Under the pieces are notes generated by a model. The model was not told where the DNA came from. It searched no databases and was given only the letters and a program-made list of their open reading frames with translations. DNA of 64,000 nt from Spirometra erinaceieuropaei (lineage: Eukaryota > Platyhelminthes > Cestoda > Diphyllobothriidea > Diphyllobothriidae): positions 642,011-706,010 of the forward strand of contig CACRXP010000189.1 in the NCBI GenBank assembly GCA_902702965.1. Direction: 5' to 3'. Both the position numbers and the translations under genes were made by a program. Shown in pieces: positions 31,249 through 42,382 of this stretch; the stretch's first letter is position 1, and each line of letters opens with the position of its first letter.

Positions 31249-31269
31249 CTAACATTTGCTACCCTGAAG

Positions 31270-32132
31270 AAATACATTAGCTGGTATATCTCGCAAAATT
31301 TTCGTCAAAATTATGAGATGCCTTTTCGATCAAAAAGGCTTACTTAGGCGAGGTCGTGGTACTGATAACTGTGCAGCATTATCCCAGGATGTTTCGGGCA
31401 CGACAGAATGCAGCCGTCTGCGAAAACAGAAATCTGTAAAAAATGGCTGGTTAACTCGTAGGAATTCCCCTATTGGGTTCCCATGACTTTATATATTCAA
31501 ATATATTTTTAAAAAAAAAACATGCGTAAAAGTATTGCTTTTTGCACTCGTTTGGTAGCAAATTGCGTCTTCTTCAAGTGTCATACCTGAATAAATGATT
31601 CCAAAAGTTTTCAGTTCGTAGGTATTTAGATCCTGGAATTTCTTTTGCGAAATTTTCTCAATAGCGTTTATAAATCCATAACTTTCTTTACATGGAAAAC
31701 ATGTTGCAAGTCGGTGTAAACCCATAGTGTAAGTAAACCTGCGGCTCGGCTTGGGCATCAATGGGAAACTGAGAAAATTTTCTAAAAGTGAAAGTTTATC
31801 TTTCATTAAATATGATACTTCAAGACGGCATGAATTGCTGCCAAAGCAATACAAAAAAGTATATTTTTGCCTAAGTTTTCCCCAAATTATAGGTTTATTT
31901 GTAAGGACATCGAAAATCAAGTGAAAAGTGTGTACTCTTTAACTGGTCATTTGGTACCGAGTTACTTTATTTCTGACAGCCGGAAAGGAGTTCAGTGAAA
32001 GGCAGACATTTTGACTTGACTGAAATATCTTGGTATTATGTTGGACGATTCTCAGTATTTCTAGTCTTTCTAACCGAAAACACATTTCAAAATATCGGTG
32101 GACGTTGTTTGTGCAACATGCTGGCTACTGTA
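31270..32132. mobile_element. Diverged palindromic MITE copy
   Basis: The left half shows cgatcaaaaaggcttacttag, actgtgcagcattatcc and aggatgtttcgggc. The right half ends with the damaged ctggctactgta. The 143-codon minus frame here (31489-31920) is not kept in the related copies. Confidence 0.65.
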
Positions 32133-33740
32133 TTTATGTGAATTCACATCTACTGGTCTATGATGCCTAAAAATTTATCATCCAGTGCAAAATGTAGCAA
32201 CGTAAAGCTCAATTTGCAGCGCAGACCGGTGCTGTGAACGAATGGGGTTTTAAAGCGGCGAAGACCGCTAAGATTGCCCTAGATAAAGAGAAACCGCAGA
32301 TGAGTTCATACGGAGTAAGCAAGACGACGGCGTATGTGGCGTTCTCCTTAACGGAGCATAGTTTTAAGGTGATGAGTCACGGTTAAGGCATAAAAGGATT
32401 AGCGCTCAAGTCCCGATTTGACGGCCGAACATTCAGTTCTTCTAAAGCATCAACCTGATAGGTTCGGGAACGTCGATGCTTATTTGGCATTACTTTCAAG
32501 GGGTATTTGCTTGTTAATTACATAGCCCTTCTGATTTCAGAGTTACTTTCATGGGTGCCCGAAATATGTTAATGCGTAAAAAATTTCATTTCTTTTTGAC
32601 GGCATGGAGAGGTTAATTTTAGCAGCTGTTCTGCAGAAAAGTTGATTTATCCGATATAAAGAAAGGCATTTGTCCCCCTAGGTTTTTATCGAGTGTGAGC
32701 TGAGTTCTGCACAATACAGTGTTCGATTTTGCCGAATAAATCAAAATTCATTGTGGGCAGTATTTTAAGCTATCTCTGTTTTGTAAAAAATCAGATATCC
32801 AAAGAATATAAATTGTAAATGGGCTAGGTTTATTAGGAGCAGGTAGTATTTGTCACGTCCACGCATTTTTGAATTATTTCCTGACTCATCTCCCGAGACA
32901 TGATCGTCTTCTGTTAGATTTTTGGGCAGCGCATCGCATTTGTAGGCTGTTGCAGACAGTATACTGCCAACGGCCTTTACTTTTCATAAACTTAAACCAT
33001 TACCTAAAATCTGCCATTTGTTAAAAATTTGCTTTTTGTTTATTTTTTTTATTAACTTTCTCATTTTCGTTGTCATACGAAAGCGAGCGATAGGAATTTC
33101 GGCGAAAACCCAAACAATTTCTATGTTTTCTTGCACTTTGTCAGCCTACTGTCTGGCCGCCCGTAAAACTGTCCTTACCACCATTCCCGTAAGACACGAC
33201 CCACGGCATCTGACAGTTAAGTGGTGTCCGTCACCTTATCGTTACCGATTTTGTACAGATCTGAACCTGAGAATATTATCGGAAAACCAGCAGCGCTTCA
33301 TCGGGTTCACCCGTACTTGGGATTCCAGTTAAGGCCATAGTGCAGAAAGTAGAAACCATTTCTTATTCAAAGATTAAAATTGCGTGGAATGTTAACTGGT
33401 CTATGAATTTGAAAGAAAAACACTTTAAGGAGCAGACATGGTATCTGTGGTCTCAGAGGGTTCTTCCGTTAATGCCTTACTTTATCCAGCGGGAATGAGC
33501 GAATTGCGCTAAATGATGACAACGTACATGATTGCTAGTGTCAGCATTAAGCTTTTGCTTCATTTAACCAGACTGTATACTTTAAGGGCAGGGTTAACTG
33601 CTTTTTTAGAGAATATATAATCTGTAAAGTCCCGTCAACCATATTTGATGCAGTCCGTTGTCTGTATGCAAGAGTACTGAGCAGCGGTAAAAAGACGACA
33701 GCATTTATACCGAGTAGCCGTGCACATACTTTCCATGGAT
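32133..33740. other. No recognised feature
   Basis: AT-rich. Frames at 33018-33332 (+) and the left part of 33547-33975 (-) lack recognisable domains. The gacagttaagtggtg...ttatcgttacc stretch near 33210-33245 vaguely recalls the end of the 391-bp MITE. Confidence 0.4.
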
Positions 33741-33744
33741 AACA

Positions 33745-34025
33745 GTTCAACAGTGGTTTCCGACGATGCCCACCGTGTGCTCCACAACAAAATGAAGCAG
33801 GCACAGTGACTGGCGCATGAATTAGTTTATAGTGAGTGTGGACTTGCGCACCATCTACTTTACTCACTCCCCCACCACCTGGGCCTGGTGTCAAGACAAA
33901 GCTAAGAAGACCAAAGACGAGGGAGGACGCAGCTGGATGGTACAGCCGAGCCCGCACCTTGGCGCTCCACTTCACATCTCCTGGTCCACACAGAAAATGA
34001 CCAGGATTTTAAACAACAACAACTG
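33745..34025 (-). repeat. R5 copy, minus strand
   Basis: gcccaccgtgtgctccaca, cacctgggcctggtgtcaagaca, 'agaagaccaaagacgaggg' and cctggtccacac are the reverse complement of R5 blocks in the same order. Confidence 0.7.
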
Positions 34026-34649
34026 CACCACAACAGGTCAGAAAAACGGGGCTGAGGGGGGAGCCATGTTCACGATCTACATACTCAGGAGGAGCGCAAA
34101 CAGATCTTTCGGCAGGGAAGCAGGTGTCAGAGAACTGCCAGCGTATACCAGGCGGCGAGGACCGTGGTTTGCTGATCATGGCATAGCAGACACTTACATA
34201 CCACTAGGCCCTCCATAGATGAAATCGCTTTGTTCACGCCTGCCCAATAAAGAAGGGCTGTGGAGTCCTGGAGTCACACACTCTGACAAGGGGGGCATTA
34301 ATGAGCAGATAAGTTTGCATGTCGAATGCGAGTGTAAATGTAAGTAAATAATAGCGACACAGTTGACGTTTCATGGCTCACACCTTAAATGACCTTGAAA
34401 GCATCCATTAACTCTGCCATGAACGCAACTGCTTTCGCACGCTAACAACTAGCTGCGGCAATGGTTTCGGAAATTTTCGGAAAACCTTTTTCCTTCCTAA
34501 AGAATGCGGTCCGGTATGAGTGAACAGTGTTCGATAGGGAAGTGCACATTAAAAGCGGTACTTTGCATGAACGTGGTTCATGGGGGGAGGGATACATATA
34601 CACGAGCTTTATCGTGAAAAAACGAATTTAATCAAGGAGATCAGGAGAC
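34026..34649. other. No recognised feature
   Basis: Nothing recognised. Confidence 0.35.
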
Positions 34650-34830
34650 AGGCAGTGATCGCACCATATATGAATCGTAAAAGGCATGGGAGGACATGAC
34701 ATCTACGTCCTATAAACACTGCATCCCCTCTATTTCCAATACTCTTATCTGAAAGCATCCGCGATGATCGGTTCGAAGTGTCAAGCGAATGAACTTTTGT
34801 TCTAGTGATCGATCTTCTTCGAAATTCGTC
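34650..34830 (+). mobile_element. PLE 3' tail, degenerate
   Basis: acgtcctataaacactgca, 'tctatttccaatactcttatctg' and 'ttttgttctagtgatcg' keep PLE tail order. The ribozyme region (gcgatgatcggttcgaag) has lost the core. Confidence 0.6.
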
Positions 34831-35689
34831 CCGTTATTAATTTCCATCCCATACGTACCTTAAAACGTTTGCCATAGAAGCGAATTTTAAGCCCCTTATT
34901 TCATTTTAAAGCTCAGGAATAAGCGCACAATCATAAGAATAACAGGGTGTTCATTTAGGCGTCACCTGCGATCAGACGAAATTTTATACGACCAAAAATA
35001 TAAGTGGGTCCCGTGCGAATTCGTTCAAACTGCCTCCAGAATTTCGGGTCAGAAAAATAGATGTCTTCCATATTGAAAACTTTTTCATCAAACGAAAACC
35101 TGCTTCACGCACGTAAATATACGCTGTTTTTTCTTCCTGCTTTATAAAAATTCTTCGTAAAGATTTCAGTCACTAACAAAACTGGCATGCCTTAGTAATT
35201 ATTCCAACAACACGCGACGTAGAAACTCGTGAAAATGATTAAAAAAATCACCCATGCCCTTGTAATGCAGTCTGAAATTATCGCACAAAAACATGACCAT
35301 AGAGATGTTTTCACCAAAACAGCCTGGTGGAGTGTCTGTACAGTGTGCAAGTCGAACAAATATAGCAGTCAGCATCGTCCCGTCTCGATCGGACCCACCT
35401 CAAACAGGACGGGCGGCAGTTTGTGGCCCTACAACATGGGTTGCTTATTTACGCCAACTGCCCGAAGCTAATGTCTACAAACTGTTTAAGCGCATCACGA
35501 ATTTCGGAGCCGATTAACCACTAGAGCTTATTAAAGTAGGAGACCGGAGGCACTTACCGCACAAGGTAATCGGAATGTTTAGTTCTATATGTGGTTAGAA
35601 CGGAAGTCCGTTTCCGTTTGTTAACTTTTGTAAAGTGTTATCTGTTCGTATTGTCTAATAACATCTTCGTGCTCATATCATTTCCTGAA
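34831..35689. other. No recognised feature
   Basis: Frames near 35229-35517 overlap each other and show no domain. Confidence 0.4.
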
Positions 35690-35795
35690 AAGAATTTCGA
35701 CAAACACAAGGGAGACTAGAAAGGACATTTTCGCCTTATTAACAGTCGTTAGTAAGACAAACCCAACTGCACGTCTGAGTAACCTGAGAGAGCAA
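35690..35795 (-). mobile_element. SINE-2 body remnant
   Basis: cgacaaacacaagggagactagaaaggacattttcgccttattaacagtcg corresponds to the reverse of the SINE-2 body at 25.12-25.18 kb. The tRNA head is not recognisable. Confidence 0.5.
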
Positions 35796-36469
35796 TGAGT
35801 CTGTGGTTTAGCGGTCATGTATCTCGGAAATGCGGGATTCATTATTGTGCATGACGTAGTTCCCACCTGAATAATAAATGAAGATTAGGAGAAAGTTGAA
35901 TTTTCTGCAAGAAGGGCCAAAACATCCCCTTATTTGAACTTTTTGCCAACACTAGATCATTGTGTTTGGAGAATTTCCTCGGGTTACGTTCACACTCTCA
36001 GCATAAAGGTCTTCTTTATCAGTGTTCTCTGCAGAGCGACAATTCCGGTTAAATTAACATTGCAAAATTGAGGCGACTACCTATGTGTCCCCCGACCAAA
36101 GTGGAACAACTCACGAGTGAATAAAGTACAGTGAATTGACTGCCATACGATATTCCATCGCATCAAATAAGGGACATTTCGTCGCACTCTTCATCAACCA
36201 TAAAAGCATATTAAAGGGGGGAACGAGAGACAGTGATAGCCGAAAACGTTTTTCCACGACTAGTAGCTAGGACAAGTGGTGCCCACAAATGCGATAACGA
36301 GAGTCGCCAGAACTCGAAACTGACCTTTCTCCAAAATAGACTATGCTGGCTGTTCGTCGGAATGTGAGAGATGCATGATGTTTTCACTTGTGAGAGTTGC
36401 AATCCCCCCTGGTAAATTTTGTAGAAACGAGCGTGTGGACAGAACGTTTCGCTTTGGCAGGCAGTGCCT
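35796..36469. other. No recognised feature
   Basis: Nothing recognised. Confidence 0.35.
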
Positions 36470-36600
36470 CCCCTCACCACCGGTCGTCTTAACGCTGATT
36501 GGCCATCGCAACAGGACAGATGAGAGAGAGAGAGAGAGGAAGGAGTGTGGTAGATGCACTGCACTGTAAACAGATTCACGCTCAAATCATCAGAGTTGCG
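36470..36600 (+). repeat. R5 fragment with GA run
   Basis: ccggtcgtcttaacgctg, a (GA)n run at 36521-36538, then 'gtagatgcactgcactgtaaac' match the R5 middle part. It ends where the PLE 3' terminus begins. Confidence 0.5.
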
Positions 36601-36637
36601 TACAGAAGATGAAGATGCGATCACTGGGACAAGAAAT

Positions 36638-37600
36638 TTATTTGTCTGACGTTTCGGATTCTCGCTCGAATCCATCATCAGAGACATTCGCAGATAAATG
36701 TGATGGTGGCACCAGGAGTGCAGTATTTATAGCACGTGGCTGCCGTGGGACCGTATGCACACTGCGATTAACAGTTCTCGCAATCACCGCTGGGGTCGTA
36801 TTTGATGCGGCGGTGGCTTGTCGGTCCAAGTCCGAGTCGTTAATTGCCGCGATTTCGCCATCCGTGCTGGATGCTGGTGTGACGATTGCTCGGCAAAATG
36901 GCACACTGTCACCGTGATAATTGCTCGCCCGCGCCCTCCCCACATGACTGATTCTCCTGCCCAGGGAAAATCGCAGTAAGGAATAGGGTACCGGGAGGTC
37001 ATTGTGCTTGTTGATGGATTGCGGGCCTGAAAACCATGACTCGAGCAGCTCGCGGCTCACGCGGTTGTCACCCCTTGCGAGGCTTTCGGCCTCTTGAAAT
37101 TTGAAAATATGGCCGGGTTCCGTCGAGTGTGCCGCCACCTGAGAGTTAGCGTCTCCCCGCCTCACTGCTGCTGCGTGCTCGGCGATTCGCGTACGGAGTA
37201 ATCTCCCAGTTTCTCCGACATAATTGCTTTGTCCGCAACTACACCAGACCCGGTAAACGACTCCAGACGTTTCCTGCAACGGCAGCGGGTCTTTTGGCCT
37301 CATGACTTGGCGCCTAATGGTTGCTTCCAGCCTGTGTGCAACCCCAACTCCAAGTGGAGTGAGAAGACGACTGACGGCTTCCGAGACGTTCTTCACGTAC
37401 GGAAGAGCCCGCCAAAATTTGGGGCCGGTTGCATTTGGTCTCTGGTGTCGTTTTCGTACGCACTGGTTGACAAAGTTGTGCGTACACACAAACACGCTGC
37501 TGGCGGATGATTCTATTATTAGATTTAAAACGGATTTCGATGTACGTGAAAATGAACTATGCTTCAAGAAATATGCTCCGTGGAACGTACGAACTGGCAC
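36638..37600 (-). CDS. GIY-YIG endonuclease region of a Penelope-like retroelement
   Basis: A 320-residue open frame. Residues ~50-60 (HNFVNQCVRKRH...) look like the RT end. The linker follows (LPYVKNVSEAVSRLLTPLGV). At ~112-145 the GIY-YIG domain shows GVVYRVWCSCGQ, NYVGETGR and RTRIAEH, carrying the GVY and YVG signatures, the Arg after ETG and the His. HIFKFQEAE, RELLESWF and HNDLPVPY follow. The last codons (NVSDDGFERESETSDK) coincide with a ribozyme. In the family this nuclease makes the nick that primes reverse transcription in the nucleus. No RT is attached, so the frame is a non-autonomous leftover, and the annotated Met at 37600 is arbitrary. Confidence 0.85.
   Translation of the reverse strand: MPVRTFHGAYFLKHSSFSRTSKSVLNLIIESSASSVFVCTHNFVNQCVRKRHQRPNATGPKFWRALPYVKNVSEAVSRLLTPLGVGVAHRLEATIRRQVMRPKDPLPLQETSGVVYRVWCSCGQSNYVGETGRLLRTRIAEHAAAVRRGDANSQVAAHSTEPGHIFKFQEAESLARGDNRVSRELLESWFSGPQSINKHNDLPVPYSLLRFSLGRRISHVGRARASNYHGDSVPFCRAIVTPASSTDGEIAAINDSDLDRQATAASNTTPAVIARTVNRSVHTVPRQPRAINTALLVPPSHLSANVSDDGFERESETSDK
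36643..36686 (-). ncRNA. Intact small hammerhead ribozyme (PLE tail)
   Basis: Minus strand: TGTCT, CTGATGA, T, GGATTC-GAGCGA-GAATCC, GAAAC, GTC, AGACA. The stem I arms pair perfectly over five bases and stem II over six, and all core bases are present. Stem III is reduced to the self-complementary ACGU, so cleavage would need two RNA copies. It overlaps the final codons of the endonuclease frame, with the stop directly after it. Confidence 0.85.
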
Positions 37601-37613
37601 GTGACAACTGCTA

Positions 37614-38055
37614 TTGACTAGCAGTCAAGCGGGCAATTTTCCCCTCTCCTTCCATCTTCATCCACTTGTTGTGCATCATTCATGCAAACAGAGCCAGCAA
37701 GGTTTTAGATTTACGTTGTTACTGGCAAGTGATCTGTTGGTTTGCAGTTCATCTGAAGTTATAGTGATTTATAAGAATAAGTTGGTGACAACGGTCACCC
37801 TTCTACTCGCATTCGTAGACAGACTGAATCTTTTGAAGATTAGGAAAACTCTGATACCTCGTTTGTTCATATTTAATATTCCAAAAAAGGCACAGAACAA
37901 TGACACAGCTTTTGATTTGCTTCAGCTATGCTATTTCGAAGGGACTTCTATCATGTATCTAGCTCTTTTAACTGGTCATCACAAATGCAGGTCTGATTTG
38001 AATCATTTAATATATGTAAAGTCACCAGGAACGATCACTGGGAGCGTTACGCTAT
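37614..38055. other. Unassigned sequence with a 163-codon open frame
   Basis: A plus-strand frame (37614-38105) is open but its last part runs into the MITE, and I recognise no domain. Stretches such as TSIMYLALLTGHHKCRSDL are not low complexity, so I leave it unassigned. Confidence 0.3.
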
Positions 38056-38653
38056 TCAGCGTTCATGAAACGTCATGCATCTGCATTTACGAATGTGGCT
38101 TGTAGAGTTAACAATATTGTTCAAATCCACTGCTTAATGTTATGGACCTCATATGGTCTCCTCTTAACAGCGTAGAGAAATGCATGGTTTACCGTACACG
38201 GAAAATATACAGCTTGTAGTTTTGAAACCCTAAATGCAAGTGTAACGGGCAGGTCGGGTTCAAAATTATTAGGGAATTAGAAAAGTTTATTAAAACCGAA
38301 TTATACTCTTCTTTTGCGTATGAATATGGAAGAAGACGTGCTTTTCTACCGAATAAGTAAAAGAATGAATATTTTTATGCATGTTTTCCATGAAATATAA
38401 TTCAATTTTCAAAGGCATCGAAAATCAATGAGAAAATTGCATGCTACATAGGTAGTCATTTTTTGCAGAGTATAGATCTTGCATGCAGCCGAAAATAAGT
38501 TCTTTCAAAAGCCGACATCTTGAGGTAACAGGATCATTATAGATTTATGCTGCATCATGATTAGTTTTACAACACTACTTCATTTATCTTTTGGAAACGA
38601 GAACGCATTTCGAAATTTTGATTGACATTTCATGAGTTAGCACATCTACTGTA
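38056..38653. mobile_element. Palindromic TA-type MITE, family 2, left-truncated
   Basis: It begins inside the element at gttcatgaaacgtcatgcatctgc and runs to GAGTTAGCACATCTACTGTA. It is very similar to 20.30-20.895 kb, including the right terminus. Confidence 0.85.
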
Positions 38654-38659
38654 AGTAAT

Positions 38660-38712
38660 AGTTCAGAAGACGAAGATGCGATCACTGGAACAAGAAATTT
38701 ATTGGCCTAGTC
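38660..38712 (-). mobile_element. PLE 3' terminus fragment
   Basis: cagaagacgaagatgcgatcactggaacaagaaatttattggcct is the last ~50 bp of a minus-strand PLE. It stops just before the ribozyme core. Confidence 0.75.
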
Positions 38713-39405
38713 AAAAACCCATACAAACGCTTTTCGCCGATATTGTGCCGCTGCATGACGCAGCTGCGAGGGGTTCGGCTCATTACTGCCCCCCTCCGGC
38801 CACCCCTTTGGGCTTTCCGATGTATGATGGAGCTGATGCATTTTGGCTCATACATTCACACCAACTTCTGAAACGAATCTAAAAACTGTCTTCTGAAGGA
38901 TTTACTTCAAGCCCACGCATTAGCTTCCGAGGTAAGTAGAAAGTACAGCATGGATATTGGAGCTCATTTAGCAGAAAGCCCACTGGGAACTCTGCAGGAG
39001 TGGGGGTGGGTAGGGACGCTGGTGTGCCGAATCTCGAAAAGCTGCGACATACGTCGGCACGTGATCGGCGAAACATGATAAATCACAACGCGGTTATTCT
39101 AAAGCAGCTGGTGAATTTCAGCCGAAATGTTCGTGCCAACTTTCGGAGTGAGCCTAAAAAATTCGTTCTATAGCGTTTTCCCCAAATTTGTGAATTGATT
39201 TTTGAGGAAATAAAACACGGCAAATGAAACAGTAACTCATTGTGTAAACGAGGTTAGTCGGCTTGTAATTCTCCTATTTCGTGGCTAGCTTTATGCATAC
39301 CTCCCCTGTTTCCCCAGAGAGATTCTGCAGTGGTTACCACCAAGGTTTCTACATTCTGAAGAATGCCTGTCTGAAATAAATGAAATTACTTGTCGCGGCA
39401 GCAGT
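38713..39405. other. No recognised feature
   Basis: Nothing recognised. Confidence 0.35.
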
Positions 39406-40345
39406 CCTACACCAATCAAAATGATTAGTTTTGAAACAGTTTCTAATTATGAGATTTTTTAAGGCTTTGCAATGTCCATTTATACAGCAACGTACCTGTA
39501 CGTTAGCTGATGCACCTTATAAAGTCTATAAAATATTCCGTATCCATTGCGAATCTTACGAATTCTATTTAATGTTCTCCTAAAGGCATAGAGGAATATA
39601 TGATTTTCCTCAGTCGAAAAGCACGCTCCTTGTAGACTTATATGGCTAAACGCTAATACAATGGTGGATAAGGCTCAAAATTATTTGGGAATTATAAAAC
39701 GTTATCAAGACCTAAATATACCCTTTTGCGGGTGTAGAATGCAAAGATAACGTGATTCTCTACAAATTGATTAAGGGAAAGCATATTTTGTACATGTTTT
39801 CTGTAGAGTATGTTTAAATTTGTAACGCTATCGAAAATAGATGTAAAAATTGCATGATACTTAAGTAGTCATTGTTTCTTCTTAATGGTCGTGAGTAACA
39901 AATGCTTCTTCTTACATGGAAAACATACAGCCTGTAGATTGGAAAACCCAAAAACAAGGACAATGACAGTTAGCGATTGAAAATATTTGGGTGTTAAAAA
40001 ATCGTGTTGTACCTCAGAGTACGTTTGCATCGGGCGTACAACTGAAAGATGTGATCTACCACCAAATGACTCAAAGAAATATTACTTTTTGGATGGGTTC
40101 TATAAAAGTACATTCGAATTTATAAGATCCTAAAAAACCAATGGAACCGTAGCCATCGTGTTTACCCAGAAGCCAGGAAAAATTCACATTCAAGACTAAG
40201 CATCTTAGTGTAGCTGAAGTTTTCTGGCATTTAAGCTGCACGATAATCGATATTACGCCCTCAGGGAAGTTATCCTCTCCAGTCAAAAGCACGGTACGGA
40301 ATTTTAGTTGACACTCTACTAGAGTCGGCAACTCATGTGTTAATC
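39406..40345. mobile_element. Two right-half remnants of palindromic MITEs
   Basis: 39406-39880 matches the family 1 right half (ctaattatgagattttttaaggc to atgatacttaagtagtcatt). From ~39890 a second, older right half follows to about 40345, keeping cttacatggaaaacatacagcctgtag and a tail like acactctactagagtcggc. Confidence 0.6.
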
Positions 40346-40983
40346 GGCCTGTCTAGACTGGAGCTGCGTTCGTGATAAACAAACCTCCTGCAATCCATAA
40401 ACGTTAACAGACGGGAACAGATGATTGTCTAAAAGGGTTTTAACCACTGAGAAAATACTAAACAATGCAGTTGACTCGACTGAAATGGTCTGTCGCATTT
40501 GCATATCATAACGAGTAATCGACTAGAAACATTCATTACTTCTAGAAAAAGAAGTGAGCCGTTTTGGAGCGCAGATGGCTTTTAGGAAGAATTTTACCTT
40601 TTTGACGAAAGGTGTAGTTAGCATGTACGGAAGGCTGCTAGATGTCCAAGCTGTCTTAAACCTGTTGCTTTTTTGACTTTCTCGTGATTTTTCTTTACTT
40701 CATTAATTGTCACTAATCTACTTTTCAATATCACCTTGCTAAATTTTCAGTCTATTGTGCAATGTGTTTTGATAGGAACATACAGGTCTTATCGATTTTT
40801 TACTCGAAGCTGCAACGCAACGCAGCTTTTAGTCGGCATGAACGTGTTTGATCTGCATTGGCCAAAAACTTTGCTATGATTCCCTCTCATGACAGTGTTA
40901 AGTTAAACGTTGTGTATAGCAGAGATGTGTTATATGCCTTTTTTTAAAAAGTATAAATTGTACAATTACAAACTTTCATTTCA
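40346..40983. other. No strong feature
   Basis: A faint R6 echo lies near 40510-40570. Otherwise nothing is recognised. Confidence 0.35.
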
Positions 40984-41925
40984 GAAGACCAGTCGGCGGG
41001 GATACAATATCTTTCGATAACTTCTCCTCAGACCAGTACGGGGTACAGACAAACATGCCAGTGATAAGAGTAATCGATCAAAGTTAGTTTTGAAAAAACA
41101 GGCGGGCGAGATAGGAAAGGCGCAAAAAGATGCATGTCGACCTTCGACCACGGCAAGCGCGGAGCCTGAACGGGGCTCTTCTGCTCGCATACGGCCGGTT
41201 TTCGTTATCGCACGTTCGGATAAGCCCGTATTTGACAGTTTGATCTATGACCATGGCAGATCTTACACTTTGGCTAGATTTTTTCCCGCGATCCACCAAT
41301 AAGGGATTGGTGGATTTCCTGTCGTGTAACGTGGCTGTCACGTAGGTGTAAAAGTTTACCAAAGAACTGTGGATTCGTAAACTACATAATCTTTAAAAAA
41401 CCTAAGGGCGGTTTGACTTTCAATAAGCTCGCTAAAATGGTGTACTTTTCCGCAAACCTTTTTTATCATCTCATTCTCAAGCGTGATTGGCTTTATATAT
41501 AGATTAGGTAGTGCTTAAAAGCTGGACATGACAATTCAATACGGACTTCACTTTGTAAGTATATCACATGTATGTGAGAATATACAGAATTCAAAACCAA
41601 AATGCCAGTTATCAAATGATCCATTAGTGAAGATTGACTATAAGAAGTTAATACGTCCCGCATCAGGAAAGCTTGCTTGAGCGAGGTTTTGGTTTTGTTC
41701 GGCATAGATCGAAATTGCATGTTAATTCGGAAACACTGACATGCTGGTTTTGTTACCAACAATCTTCTTAGTTGCCAGTGCCGAACTCAATAACCAGGAA
41801 ATAAATTCCAAAACATGTTTTTATCCTCGTCGCCTATTTAGAGACGACTATCCTTTCACACTGGTTGACGGAATAGTGCTTATCTCATTCTTGTTTATTA
41901 AAAAGTATTTTCTCCAAAGGCAGTG
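40984..41925 (-). repeat. R3 long copy (partner of 59989-60910)
   Basis: Both copies begin agaccagtYggcg.ggatacaa, share atgccagtgataRgagaaatcgat, the peptide-bearing block (diverged here), gatctatgaccatggcagatc, gcgtgattggctttatata, and a shared end at tcattcttgtttattaaaaa. The reading frame of the peptide block is broken. Identity is high by eye over ~930 bp. Confidence 0.8.
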
Positions 41926-42002
41926 TAATGAAATGGCAAACGGTCCGGTTTAAAAAACGTCATTATTTTTGTGTTTAATAGTGTATTTTTTAGATCTGAA
42001 TA

Positions 42003-42220
42003 TTTCCTCAGGCCTATTTGTGAAAACTCAACGACCTTGGTGGGATCCGAACCCATGAGAGAAAAGACAGGACATGGGTACGACCAGTGCACTAACCGCC
42101 TAAACTACTATGCACTTCTCCTAAACCGTGAGTTTATTAACATCTGAGCCACTTCACCCGTGAAACCTACTTCAGCGCATTAAATTCACCAATTCTGATT
42201 CGCGCATTCTTCTCAAACTC
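42003..42220 (-). mobile_element. SINE-1, single copy
   Basis: On the minus strand it has a tRNA-like head with atgggttcggatcccacc (B box and T arm). Flanks resemble the palindrome: gagttttcacaaa on one side, and the reverse of 'cgtgagtttattaacatctgagccac...accaattctgattcg' on the other. It is more decayed than the 5.3-kb pair. Confidence 0.7.
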
Positions 42221-42382
42221 CCCTCCCTCACTTGGAGAGTAAAAACCGACTGCCGTCGCTAACCTCACCGATGAACACTTACTCATTCACTCGATCCTGT
42301 GGAGTTGAATACGATTACTTACAACAAGACGCCTGTAAAAGAGGATACGTGAACAACCATCAGATCGATTTCGAGCGCTGTT

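Larger units (their letters stand above)
36605..37600 (-). mobile_element. Penelope-like element, 5'-truncated, with open endonuclease frame
   Basis: It covers the end of the RT thumb, the linker, the GIY-YIG endonuclease, a C-terminal extension and the 3' tail with a ribozyme. The 3' end (cagtgatcgcatcttc... on the minus strand) abuts R5 sequence. The 5' truncation point is about 37560, as upstream residues no longer look PLE-like. This is the best preserved PLE in the window. Confidence 0.85.

Noticed and set aside
31489..31920. 143-codon minus frame as a gene
   Set aside because: It lies wholly in a diverged palindromic MITE and the frame is not kept in related copies.
38030..38055. Ribozyme remnant at gatcactgggagcg
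   Set aside because: Only a dozen bases resemble the PLE terminus and no core bases follow.
37614..38105. 163-codon plus-strand frame as a host gene
   Set aside because: No domain recognised, the last codons lie in a MITE, and there is no supporting context; kept only as unassigned sequence.
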